Of a stretch of 64,000 nt of DNA, positions 36,626 to 45,360 are shown piece after piece. The number at the start of each line of letters is the position of its first letter. The first letter of the stretch is position 1. The position numbers and the translations under genes were made by a program. The notes under the pieces are model-generated. The model did no database searches, had not been told where the DNA came from, and was given only the letters and a program-made list of their open reading frames with translations. Source of the stretch: CAYOZN01 sp964408455 (GTDB lineage: Bacteria; Planctomycetota; Phycisphaerae; UBA1845; UTPLA1); assembly GCA_964408455.1 (NCBI GenBank), contig CAYOZN010000013.1:58915-122914 (forward strand), given 5' to 3'.

Positions 36626-39544
36626 TCAGGGCTTCACGATCAGGTTCAGCAGCCGCCCCGGCACGAAAATCGTTTTCACGATCGTCGCCCCCGCGACTCG
36701 GGCGGCGATTTTCTCATCCGAGAGGCTTGCCTGCTTGATGATGTCCTCGCCCGCATCCCGTGGCACCGTCACGCGACCGACGAGCTTGCCGTTCACCTGT
36801 ACGGGGATCTCAACCTGGGCTTCGACGAGCATTGATTCGTCGTAAGCCGGCCACGGCTCAGCTGCGAGGCTGCCGGTCCAGGCGTCGCCGCGGAGGCGCT
36901 GCCAGAGCTCTTCGGCCAGGTGCGGGGCGAAGGGCGCGAGGATGAGCACGAAGCGCTGGGCCTGGATACGTGTCAGCCCCTTGGCACGATAAGCCTCGTT
37001 GACGAACTCCATCATGGCGCTGATGGCGGTGTTGAAGGCCATGCGCTCGATGTCGTCGCCGACCTTCTTGATAGCCTTGTGCAGGGCTTTCTCAACGGAG
37101 GCGTCGGCGCTGTCGACGATCATGGTTGAAAGGGCGCGGCCCTCGTCGTCGCCGGCGATGAGGCGCCAGGCGCGCTGGAGAAAGCGGAAGACGCCGGGCA
37201 CATCCCGCGGGTTCCAAGGCTTGCTGGCATCAAGCGGGCCCATGAACATTTCGTAGAGCCGCAGCGAGTCGGCGCCGTATTCGCGCACCACTTCGTCGGG
37301 ATTGACGACGTTCTTCAGGGCCTTTGACATCTTCTCGACGGCCGCGGTCAGCTTCTCGCCGCTCGATTTGAGATACGCCCCGCCATCGTCTCGGAACTCA
37401 ATCTCGTCGTAACCGCGATAAATGCCGCGGCTGTCGGTGTAGGCGAAGGAGCGGATCATGCCCTGGTTGAACAGCTTGCCGAAGGGCTCGGGCGTGCTGA
37501 CGTGGCCGAGGTCGAACAGCACCTTGTGCCAGAAGCGGGCGTAGAGCAGGTGCAAGACGGCGTGCTCGGCCCCGCCGAGATACAGATCAATGCCGCCGGC
37601 GTGCGGTGTGCCATCCTTTTTCTTCGAGACCATCCAGTACTGTTCGGCGGCCTCGTTGCACATGCGCTCGCCGTTGCGCGGGTCGAGGAAGCGCAGGTAG
37701 TACCAGCAGGAGCCGGCCCACTGCGGCATGGTGTTCAATTCGCGGCGGTATGTCTTGCCGTGCCGCTGGACTGTCACCCATTCTTTCGCGCGCCCGAGCG
37801 GCGGCTCGGGCTCGGCGCGGCTGTCGTCGGGCAGGGCGCGGGGCGCGAAGTCGGCCATTTCCGGCAGTGTCAGCGGCAGTTCGCTCTCATCGAGGGCAAC
37901 GATTTCGCCGTCGGGGCCGTGGAGGATGGGGAAGGGTTCGCCCCAGTAGCGCTGGCGGGAGAAGAGCCAGTCGCGGAGTTTGTAGTTGATCTTTCCAACG
38001 CCAATGCCCTCCTGCTCCAGCCAGCCGGTAATTTTCTTTTTGGCATCCGCGACGTGCAGGCCATTGAGGAAATCGCTGTTGATGGCGGGACCATCCTCCA
38101 GATAGGCCTCGCCGTCGAAATCCGGCGGCGGCTGAACCGTTCGGATGATCGGCAGATTGAATGCCTTGGCGAAATCCCAGTCGCGCTGGTCCTGGCCGGG
38201 CACGGCCATGATCGCCCCGGTGCCGTAGCCCATCAGCACGTAATCGGCCACCCAGATGGGGATCTTCTTCTGGTTTACCGGGTTGATCGCGAATGCGCCG
38301 GTATCGACGCCCGTCTTTTTCTTCGTCTCGGCCATGCGGTCCATGTCCGACTTGTTGACGGCGGCCGCGACGTAGGCGCGGACGGCCTCGCGCCGCTGCG
38401 GCGTCGTGATCTTCTCCACCAGCGGGTGCTCCGGCGCCAGCACCATGTATGTCGCGCCGAAGAGCGTGTCGGGCCTCGTGGTGAAAATCTCTATTTCCTC
38501 GTCACCCTCCCCGGCCCCCCTTTGTGAAGGGGGGCGGTGCGCATAGTCAAGGGTCGTGGGTTCCATGGCAGGTGTGCCGGCACCCACTTGTGCAGCAGGG
38601 GAGTTTTCGGCGAGGCGGAAACGCACCTGCGCCCCCTCGCTGCGGCCGATCCAGTTCCGCTGCATGATTTTCACGCTCTCGGGCCAGGCCAGTTCGTCCA
38701 GGTCCTTCTCCAGCCGGTCAGCATACTTCGTGATCCGCAGCATCCACTGCCGCATCGGCCGGCGATAAACGGGATGATTCCCCCGCTCGCTGCGGCCCTC
38801 GTTGGTCACTTCCTCGTTGGCCAGCACGGTGCCGAGCGCGGGGCACCAGTTGACCGGCACCTCGGCCAGGTAGGCGAGGCGATGGTCGTCGATGATCTCG
38901 CGCCGCTCCTCCGGCGTCAGCTCGTGCCAGAAGCGCGTTCCCGGCGGGATGCCGCCGATGTGCTGCATGCCCGTGGGCCCGGCGGAGACGAGTTCGCCGT
39001 CGAAGCGCACGACCAGTTTTTCCGACTGGAGCATCTGCTCGAGTTCGGCGATGGGCCGCGCCTTCTGCTGCGACTCGTCGAACCAACTGTTGAAGAGCTG
39101 AAGAAAAATCCACTGCGTCCAGCGATAGTACTCCGGATCGGTGGTCGACAGCTCACGGTCCCAGTCGTAGGAGAAGCCGAGCGACTTCAGCTGCCGCCGA
39201 AACGTATCGATGTTCTTCTTTGTGGTGACGGTCGGATGCGTACCGGTCTCGACGGCGTGCTGCTCGGCGGGCAGGCCGAAGGCATCCCATCCCATCGGGT
39301 GCAGCACGTTGTAGCCCTTCATGCGCTTATATCGGGCGATGATGTCGGTCGCGGTATAGCCCTCGGGATGACCGACGTGCAGACCCGATCCGCTGGGATA
39401 GGGGAACATGTCGAGCACGTAGAACTTGGGCCGGTTCGCATCAAAGCCGGGCTCACCGGGGTTGGCTGTGCGAAAGGTCTTGTGCTCTTCCCAGTGGGCC
39501 TGCCACTTGGGTTCGATCGTAGATGGTGCGTAATCGCCGCTCAT
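36626..39544 (-). CDS. leuS: leucyl-tRNA synthetase
   Basis: A 972-residue class I synthetase charging tRNA-Leu. The HIGH region is MFPYPSGSGLHVGHPEGY (about 46-63). The KMSKS-equivalent is KMSKA (738-742), followed by LKNVVNPDEVV. The CP1 editing domain has FTTRPDTLFG and GYGTGAIMAVPGQDQRD (threonine-rich and Asp sites). The C-terminal anticodon and Leu-specific domains are complete. An extra segment of about 35 residues (314-348) just before FTTRPD is encoded by hairpin-forming DNA. ATG 39544 begins the conserved N-terminus; the frame runs on upstream without similarity. Confidence 0.95.
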   Translation of the reverse strand: MSGDYAPSTIEPKWQAHWEEHKTFRTANPGEPGFDANRPKFYVLDMFPYPSGSGLHVGHPEGYTATDIIARYKRMKGYNVLHPMGWDAFGLPAEQHAVETGTHPTVTTKKNIDTFRRQLKSLGFSYDWDRELSTTDPEYYRWTQWIFLQLFNSWFDESQQKARPIAELEQMLQSEKLVVRFDGELVSAGPTGMQHIGGIPPGTRFWHELTPEERREIIDDHRLAYLAEVPVNWCPALGTVLANEEVTNEGRSERGNHPVYRRPMRQWMLRITKYADRLEKDLDELAWPESVKIMQRNWIGRSEGAQVRFRLAENSPAAQVGAGTPAMEPTTLDYAHRPPSQRGAGEGDEEIEIFTTRPDTLFGATYMVLAPEHPLVEKITTPQRREAVRAYVAAAVNKSDMDRMAETKKKTGVDTGAFAINPVNQKKIPIWVADYVLMGYGTGAIMAVPGQDQRDWDFAKAFNLPIIRTVQPPPDFDGEAYLEDGPAINSDFLNGLHVADAKKKITGWLEQEGIGVGKINYKLRDWLFSRQRYWGEPFPILHGPDGEIVALDESELPLTLPEMADFAPRALPDDSRAEPEPPLGRAKEWVTVQRHGKTYRRELNTMPQWAGSCWYYLRFLDPRNGERMCNEAAEQYWMVSKKKDGTPHAGGIDLYLGGAEHAVLHLLYARFWHKVLFDLGHVSTPEPFGKLFNQGMIRSFAYTDSRGIYRGYDEIEFRDDGGAYLKSSGEKLTAAVEKMSKALKNVVNPDEVVREYGADSLRLYEMFMGPLDASKPWNPRDVPGVFRFLQRAWRLIAGDDEGRALSTMIVDSADASVEKALHKAIKKVGDDIERMAFNTAISAMMEFVNEAYRAKGLTRIQAQRFVLILAPFAPHLAEELWQRLRGDAWTGSLAAEPWPAYDESMLVEAQVEIPVQVNGKLVGRVTVPRDAGEDIIKQASLSDEKIAARVAGATIVKTIFVPGRLLNLIVKP
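38504..38606. repeat. palindromic element inserted in frame in leuS
   Basis: Two hairpins lie in this coding stretch. The first is perfect: GCCCCCCTT (38514-38522), loop TGTG, AAGGGGGGC (38527-38535). The second has arms GTGGGT (38556-38561) and ACCCAC (38582-38587), with GGC/GCC inside. In LeuRS this adds about 35 residues of low-complexity Pro/Gly/Ala sequence, right between two conserved strands of the editing region. The DNA looks like a mobile palindromic repeat that kept the frame. Confidence 0.65.
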
Positions 39545-39890
39545 GATTGCGTTCCCGGGGCGCCGCGGGACTTGCGAAGTCCTGCGCGGCATGTGTTCAA
39601 AGATCCTCAGTTTAGGCGAGGCCACCACGGCGGCCAAACCGCGCCGCGTGCGAGTGCGCACCGCGCCGGGTTTACGCAGGGCACCGCGACGCTACAGACG
39701 GACCGGCAGCGGGCCTGCCGGGGTGCTGATAATGGCGCCTGTTGCCCTTCGCAGATGGGGAATCGGGCCGATTGGGTGGTCCTGCCTCCCGGCGGCATGG
39801 CGGTTGCCGTATATGGTGCGTCGATCGGCAGGGCGTCGTTGGCGGCAACGACGGTTGCGCCGATGCTGGGCCAATGAGAGGGAACCGGCT

Positions 39891-40181
39891 ATGGGCGATC
39901 AAAGCATCCAACAGGGCGTTTATCAGCTTCTGACCGACGTGGGCGCGCTGCCGGAGGCCGATCGCTTACGGCTGGAGAACCTGGCAAAGAAGGCCCAGGA
40001 GCAGCATCAGGAACTGAAGCTGGCCGTCTCCGGCCTGAATGAATCGGTGGATTTCCTGCGGTTGTCGATCAAGTATCTGCTCTTCGATCTGGAGGCGACG
40101 CGGCGGGAGAATGCCGAGCTACGGCGAATGCTGGAACAGGAATCGGAACCCGAGCAGGAGGCAGAGGGCGAGTTCGAGTGA
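39891..40181 (+). CDS. small coiled-coil protein
   Basis: A 96-residue acidic, mostly helical protein with no signal peptide. Residues 30-90 have heptad-like hydrophobic spacing (LAKKAQEQHQELKLAVSGLN; LRLSIKYLLFDLEATRRENA), ending in a Glu-rich tail. No family was recognised. A GAGAGGGA stretch precedes ATG 39891. Its last bases overlap the GTG start of the next open frame. Confidence 0.7.
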   Translation: MGDQSIQQGVYQLLTDVGALPEADRLRLENLAKKAQEQHQELKLAVSGLNESVDFLRLSIKYLLFDLEATRRENAELRRMLEQESEPEQEAEGEFE

Positions 40182-40750
40182 ACGCGAATCGAAACGCTCG
40201 TGCAACCGACAAGCTAATGATAAAATGCCGCCTTCGACATCGTCAGAAGAAAGCGTTGTCCGATTCAAATTCGGCCGAGATCGTCGATTGGGGCGAAGTA
40301 GTTCCATCCGGCCAATTAGTCACGCCAAAATCCATTGACAAGCGTGCATCCGGGCGAAAGCGGCACTTGGGGCGGCATGATCGCTCGCGCATGCATAAGT
40401 ATAACCAACTCAAGCGTCAGCTCTTTGCGAATTTCGGACCGAGCCGCGCGCGTAAACTCATGTCCAATCGAACCGCATTGAACGACGAATTGAGAAGTTT
40501 ACGATCGTTTCATTGGAGTCCGTGGGAACGTGAGTTCCGATTGTTTCGACTTCTTAGAGAGCTCAATCGCAGTCATTCTCATAGTCCGAATTCTCCCCGT
40601 AAGAAGACGACCGTACGCAAATACAAGAAGCTTCAAGCTTGTCAAGGCCTTGCGACAAGTTTCAGGTCGAGAAGGTCCGATTCAATTCCACTAGGAGCAG
40701 GTTTGTTGCCTGCTCAAGGGCAAACGAGAAGCCCTAAGAGCCGCCGATGA
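40178..40750 (+). CDS. hypothetical basic protein, low-GC orphan
   Basis: An open frame of 190 codons begins at GTG 40178, sharing GTGA with the preceding gene. The product is strongly basic, rich in Arg, Lys and Ser, with no recognised domain, signal or membrane segment. The DNA is far more AT-rich than the flanks, and codon choice does not follow the GC-rich third positions of the neighbours. It may be a transferred gene or a non-coding stretch that happens to stay open. The stop-coupled start and length favour coding only weakly. Confidence 0.35.
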   Translation: MNANRNARATDKLMIKCRLRHRQKKALSDSNSAEIVDWGEVVPSGQLVTPKSIDKRASGRKRHLGRHDRSRMHKYNQLKRQLFANFGPSRARKLMSNRTALNDELRSLRSFHWSPWEREFRLFRLLRELNRSHSHSPNSPRKKTTVRKYKKLQACQGLATSFRSRRSDSIPLGAGLLPAQGQTRSPKSRR

Positions 40751-40834
40751 GTTTTAAAGTAGTCAGCTAGCGCGCGTATTGGGGCATTGACGCAGTGCTG
40801 GACTTATACGCGCAGTTGCGCGACCATCGTGCGC

Positions 40835-43483
40835 ATGCGCCGCGGCGTGCTTGCGACCATCCTGGTAGTCATGCTTGGGGCCCAGGCAGCCGTGCTGCTG
40901 CTTCATTCGGGGACAGGTGCGCTGAGCGGAACGGCCTCTACCGGCAGCGTCCTCGATGAACTGATCATTCTCATCAACAATGGCATCACCTGGTCATCTC
41001 TCGACACCCGCAGCATCGCCGATGTGCGCGATGCGGTGCTTCCGCTGGCCGCCGGGGCAGCGCTGATCCTGGTCGCAGTCGACTGGGCCGATCGGCGGCG
41101 CCGGGCTCGCGGTGCCGACGGAACGAATGGCGAATCGACCGTGGCGCATGCGGTTGATGCGCCGCAGCAAGCCGGGACGAATCCGGCCGAGCGATGGTTC
41201 GTCGTGACGGCAGGCGCGGTGGTGGTCATCGCGGTCCTGTCCACGATCCAGGCGGCGTCGCACGACTGGTCGTGGGGCTGGGTGGTGCGGTTTGGTTCGG
41301 GTGCAGCGCTGGCATGGTCGCTCGGTCGGCTGGTGCCGGCCGGTGGCGTGCGTGCCGCGCTGGGCGGCATGATGGCGCTGGGCATCGTCACGCTCGCGTT
41401 GTGCATCGCGTACAGGCGAAGCCGTGGACAGATCTATTTCAGCTGGCCGGTGGGGGCGCTGACGCCGCTGGCCATTGCGGCAGCGGTGTGGGCGGCCGCG
41501 GGGCTGGTGTCGGCGGCTTCCCTGGTGCGGATTTGGGCGCAGAACAAACGATTGGCAGTATTGTCGGCGCTGACGGCGGCGCTGGGTTGCTACGTCGTCG
41601 CGGCGTCGGAGCGACGTGCGGCGTTGGTGGGGCTGATCGCCGCGATTGCTTTCTTTGGCTGGACGCGGTTGCGGCTGCGGCTGGAGCCGAGGACATTCCG
41701 ACTTGCATCAGTCGGGGCGGCCGGCGTCGCCCTGCTGGCGGCGGTGGGATACACGGCGGTGCAGCTTCAGCGTTCCGACCGCGTGGCGGCGGGATCGGTC
41801 GCTTATCGCCTGGTCTACTGGCGAATGGGGCTGGAGATGATCGCCGGAGCGCCATCGCTGGGCATCGGCCCGGACATGACGGTACTACGCCTGACGAACG
41901 CATTGGCCCCTCTCCGCGACGTATCGCCGCATGTGTATCACGGCAACTTCGATCCGGCATTTCACAATGAGTGGCTTCAGGCACTGGTGGAGCTTGGGCT
42001 GCCCGGCGGCATCTTCTACCTGCTGTTGCCGGCCGGCACCGTGATGATCGCGCGGCGCCATGTCGCAACGGTGGCACTTGCCCGCGTGCGGCCGGACGGC
42101 GACGGGGAGCTGGCGCGCCGCGTCATGGCCCCGCCCGTGGTCGACAGTCTTTCCGCGGCGGTGGTCGCCCTATGCGTGGCGGATGCCGCCAGTGTGACGC
42201 TGCGCGGGCCGATCCTGCCGCTATACTACTGGTCGATGCTGGGCTTGCTCCTGGCATCGGCGCGATCGGATGCGCGCCTGGAGGCCGGCGACGCCGCCCG
42301 GCAGCTGGAAGGCGGCGCGCGGCCCGCCGTGCGGCGGCTACCGATCGTCATTGCCGCAATGGGAGGCATGCTGTTTGCCGTGGCCGGCGGGCTGGACCTC
42401 GTTCGTGCCGCAGCGCCGGTCGATCGAATGGCGGGGCCGCGACTGTATGCAGAAAAGACCGTGGCCGATCGCAGCGCCAGCGGTATCGAGCTGGCCGCCC
42501 AGGGGCGCTGGCAGCAATCCGCCGATGCACTGGAGCCCTTGGCGCGAGACATGCCGGGCTTTTACGACGTGCCGGCGCGTTACGCCGATGCGCTGATACA
42601 TCTCGAGCGGCGCGAAGAGGCGTCGGCGGTGCTGGACTCAGTGCTTCATGCGGCCTTTCGACCGCACGCGCCGAGGGCAAATGTGCTGATGGCCCGGCAC
42701 TTCGCCGGGGACACAACCGAACAGCTGCTCTGCATGCAACGGGCACTGCGGCACGAAACCGCGCGAAACGCCGTCGGCGGGGCCGGAGTGGATGGCGGCC
42801 TGCTGACCGCCGACGTCGCCGAGTGGCTTGCGCCGCGCGTGGCGCACGCCCGACAGCGCGCCAGCGAGCCGCTGGCGCTGGCGGCACAGGATGATGCGCC
42901 GGAGCTGCTCCGGCTGGAGGCGTATCTGCTCGTTGAAGCAGGCAGGCTGGCCGAGGCGATTCCGCTTCAGCGGATCGCGGCCGAGGCGTACGCGGCACTC
43001 GAGCAGGCGAATCATCCCTACCGCCGCGGAGAACGGGCGGAATACGACGCATTCTGGATGCTGGCGGACTGGCGCTACGCCGTTGACGTGCGGAATTATC
43101 GCGGGGCGTTCGAAGCAATCCGCGCCGCCGAGCGGTATGCGGTGCTGGGGTTGCGGCACGAGCGCGTGTGGCCGCCCCGGCCCTCGGAGGGCTTCGTATT
43201 CGGCGAGGCCATGCCGGTCGAGTTCCCGGATGAGCTGCGAAACTTGTGGCGGTTTTCGGCCAAGATGCAGATGGTGCACGGCATCAACGAAAATCTCGAT
43301 TTGCGCGTGTATGCCTCGTTACCGAGGCACCTCTGGATGAACGAGGAAGCGCTGTATCGCGAGATCGGCCGGCTTGCCGCCGAATGCGTGCAGGAGTTCA
43401 AGGACGTCGCCGCGGCAGAGCGGCCGCCGGCATTTCCGGCCCTGGTGGAGACGGCGAAGCGTTACGGTCATACTCGTTCGTGA
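40835..43483 (+). CDS. O-antigen ligase (Wzy_C)-like membrane protein with TPR-like C-terminal half
   Basis: An 882-residue protein. The first half has about ten membrane segments and the Wzy_C signature: YRLVYWRMGLEMIAGAPSLG with GIGPD just after, then, past a loop, HNEWLQALVELGLPGGIFY. Such proteins join or polymerise surface glycans. The second half (about residue 540 onward) is soluble and helical, with Ala-rich TPR-like pairs such as SGIELAAQGRWQQSADALEP and YADALIHLERREEASAVLDS. ATG 40835 is preferred to a TTG at 40787. No glycan biosynthesis cluster surrounds it. Confidence 0.75.
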   Translation: MRRGVLATILVVMLGAQAAVLLLHSGTGALSGTASTGSVLDELIILINNGITWSSLDTRSIADVRDAVLPLAAGAALILVAVDWADRRRRARGADGTNGESTVAHAVDAPQQAGTNPAERWFVVTAGAVVVIAVLSTIQAASHDWSWGWVVRFGSGAALAWSLGRLVPAGGVRAALGGMMALGIVTLALCIAYRRSRGQIYFSWPVGALTPLAIAAAVWAAAGLVSAASLVRIWAQNKRLAVLSALTAALGCYVVAASERRAALVGLIAAIAFFGWTRLRLRLEPRTFRLASVGAAGVALLAAVGYTAVQLQRSDRVAAGSVAYRLVYWRMGLEMIAGAPSLGIGPDMTVLRLTNALAPLRDVSPHVYHGNFDPAFHNEWLQALVELGLPGGIFYLLLPAGTVMIARRHVATVALARVRPDGDGELARRVMAPPVVDSLSAAVVALCVADAASVTLRGPILPLYYWSMLGLLLASARSDARLEAGDAARQLEGGARPAVRRLPIVIAAMGGMLFAVAGGLDLVRAAAPVDRMAGPRLYAEKTVADRSASGIELAAQGRWQQSADALEPLARDMPGFYDVPARYADALIHLERREEASAVLDSVLHAAFRPHAPRANVLMARHFAGDTTEQLLCMQRALRHETARNAVGGAGVDGGLLTADVAEWLAPRVAHARQRASEPLALAAQDDAPELLRLEAYLLVEAGRLAEAIPLQRIAAEAYAALEQANHPYRRGERAEYDAFWMLADWRYAVDVRNYRGAFEAIRAAERYAVLGLRHERVWPPRPSEGFVFGEAMPVEFPDELRNLWRFSAKMQMVHGINENLDLRVYASLPRHLWMNEEALYREIGRLAAECVQEFKDVAAAERPPAFPALVETAKRYGHTRS

Positions 43484-43603
43484 TGAGCACGGCATGTCGC
43501 AGCAACAGGCAGCGGCCGCGAGACATGGTGAGCGGCGACAGTCGATACTACCGGCTACAGCGGTGCGCCTGTTAATGGCGATGTGAAGGCGGGGCTGCGT
43601 ACG

Positions 43604-45088
43604 ATGAAGTTGACGTTTTATGGAGCGGCGCAGGAAGTGACCGGCTCGATGCACATCATCGAGGCGGATGGCAGGACGATCGTGCTGGACTGCGGCATGT
43701 TCCAGGGTCGCCGCGCGGAATCGGATGCGAAGAACCGGCAATTCCCGATTGATCCGGCGACGATTGATGCCGTCGTCCTGTCACACGCCCACCTGGATCA
43801 TTGCGGCCGGCTGCCGCTGCTGGTGAAGCAGGGTTTCGCAGGAACGATCTATTCCACGCCGGCCACGCGCGATCTGTGTGCACTGATCCTGGAGGACTCG
43901 GCGCACATCCAGGCGGAAGATGCGAAGTACCTGACGAAGAAGCTGCTGCGGCGCAATCATCGGCTGGCCAGCCAGTCCGAGATGCCGCCGGTTGAGCCGC
44001 TGTACGACGACGAGGATGCTGCGGCCGCCCTTGGTCTTTTTCAAAGCATGCCTGTCGATAAGCCGTTTCACGTGACGCCGCGGCTGCGGGCGACATTCCG
44101 GCGGACCGGGCACATGCTGGGCGCCGTATCGATCATGCTGGAATACGACGCGCCGAATGGCGACGGGCCGACGACACTTCTATTCACCGGCGACGTCGGC
44201 CGGTGCAGCATGCCTATCCTGCGCGATCCGCGACCGTTCTTTCCATGCGACTACCTCATTACCGAAAGCACCTACGGGGGGCGGCGGCACCCGCCAGGCG
44301 ATGATCTGAAGGAGCGGCTGGCGGCGATTGTCCGCGAGACCGTCGCGCAGAACGGCAAGGTGATCGTGCCGGCTTTCAGCATCGGCCGCACGCAGACGAT
44401 CGTCTATTTCCTGCACCAGTTACAGGAGGCGGGCCGCATTCCGCGAATTCCCGTCTATGTCGACAGCCCGCTCGCGGTGAATGCCACCGAAGTCTTCCGG
44501 CTGCATCCGGAGCTGTTCGATCGGGAGGCTCGGGAGTTTCAGCGGCTCACGGGCGACATTCTGGGGGCGGATACGTGTACGTACATTCGCGATGTGGAAG
44601 AAAGCAAGCGGCTGCACCGGCGGCGCAGCCCGTGCGTCATCATCTCGGCGAGCGGCATGTGCGAGGCAGGCCGCATACGGCATCACTTGAAGAACAACAT
44701 CGGCCAGGCGCGGAATACAGTACTGATCCCAGGCTTCCAGGCTGCACACACGCTGGGCAGGAAGCTGGTCGAACGCAGACCGGAGGTCCGCATTTTCGGC
44801 CAGAAGCACAAGGTGAAGGCTCGTATCGAAGTGCTGAACGGATTTTCAGCCCATGCGGACGCCGACGAATTGGTCGCACTATGCACGCCGCTGGTAGAAC
44901 GGTGCAAGCAGGCCTTCCTGGTGCACGGCGAACTGGACCAGATGCAGAAGCTTCGCACGCGACTGCTCGACGTTGGGATCGATGTCGTCACCATGCCGAG
45001 GCCGGGTGACTCGTTTGAACTGACGCCGGTCGCAGGCCCCGGAAAAGTACGAGTGGGGCGAGCATCGAATGCCGGCTCGGGCTCGTGA
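43604..45088 (+). CDS. metallo-beta-lactamase/beta-CASP ribonuclease-like protein
   Basis: A 494-residue cytosolic protein of the CPSF73-like beta-CASP group. Metal motifs are LSHAHLDHCGRLPLL (HxHxDH), RRTGHMLGAVSIM (His), FTGDVGR (Asp) and the C-terminal GFSAHADADEL and VHGELDQM (His sites). The beta-CASP part includes TESTYGGRRH, IVPAFSIGRTQTIVYFL and IISASGMCEAGRIRHHL. Family members cleave or trim RNA. ATG 43604 begins the conserved MKLTFYGAAQEVTGSM; the upstream frame to 43583 adds only seven residues. Confidence 0.88.
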   Translation: MKLTFYGAAQEVTGSMHIIEADGRTIVLDCGMFQGRRAESDAKNRQFPIDPATIDAVVLSHAHLDHCGRLPLLVKQGFAGTIYSTPATRDLCALILEDSAHIQAEDAKYLTKKLLRRNHRLASQSEMPPVEPLYDDEDAAAALGLFQSMPVDKPFHVTPRLRATFRRTGHMLGAVSIMLEYDAPNGDGPTTLLFTGDVGRCSMPILRDPRPFFPCDYLITESTYGGRRHPPGDDLKERLAAIVRETVAQNGKVIVPAFSIGRTQTIVYFLHQLQEAGRIPRIPVYVDSPLAVNATEVFRLHPELFDREAREFQRLTGDILGADTCTYIRDVEESKRLHRRRSPCVIISASGMCEAGRIRHHLKNNIGQARNTVLIPGFQAAHTLGRKLVERRPEVRIFGQKHKVKARIEVLNGFSAHADADELVALCTPLVERCKQAFLVHGELDQMQKLRTRLLDVGIDVVTMPRPGDSFELTPVAGPGKVRVGRASNAGSGS

Positions 45089-45114
45089 CCGTGCATGCGC
45101 GTCGCCCCACTCGT
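45049..45114. repeat. 13-bp inverted repeat overlapping a gene end
   Basis: ACGAGTGGGGCGA (45049-45061) and TCGCCCCACTCGT (45102-45114) are perfect complements with a 40-base loop. The left arm encodes the last residues of the beta-CASP protein and the right arm lies past its stop. There is no T-run, so it is more likely a mobile palindrome than a terminator. Confidence 0.5.
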
Positions 45115-45360
45115 GAGTGAGCTAATTTGGGCTCACAAACCACTGGGGGCATTTTCCATTCCAAGCTGGTCGCGGAGCATGGCGAGGCGTGCTTCAGATG
45201 GGGGAATCGCGTGTAAAGGCGGCTGGGGAGCGTGTTTAACGTGAAATAGCTGAATTCCTGATATTGGAAATAGAAAAGCAGATTGGGCTATTTTGCCTCA
45301 TTTTACCCAATGCGTGCAGCGTGAATCATCCGAGGCGGTAACTCTGGTCACCGACAACGG
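45115..45360. other. gene-poor AT-richer stretch
   Basis: This stretch is unusually AT-rich around 45235-45300. On the minus strand the bases 45138-45256 can be read as a C-terminus-like peptide ending before a TGA (it includes SEARLAMLRDQLGMENAPSG), but no start or ribosome site exists. It may be a decayed gene end. No other feature was recognised. Confidence 0.3.

Noticed and set aside
45138..45256. Short minus-strand peptide-like reading ending in TGA
   Set aside because: It resembles a protein C-terminus but has no start codon, no ribosome site and no recognised family; kept only as a note in the intergenic entry.
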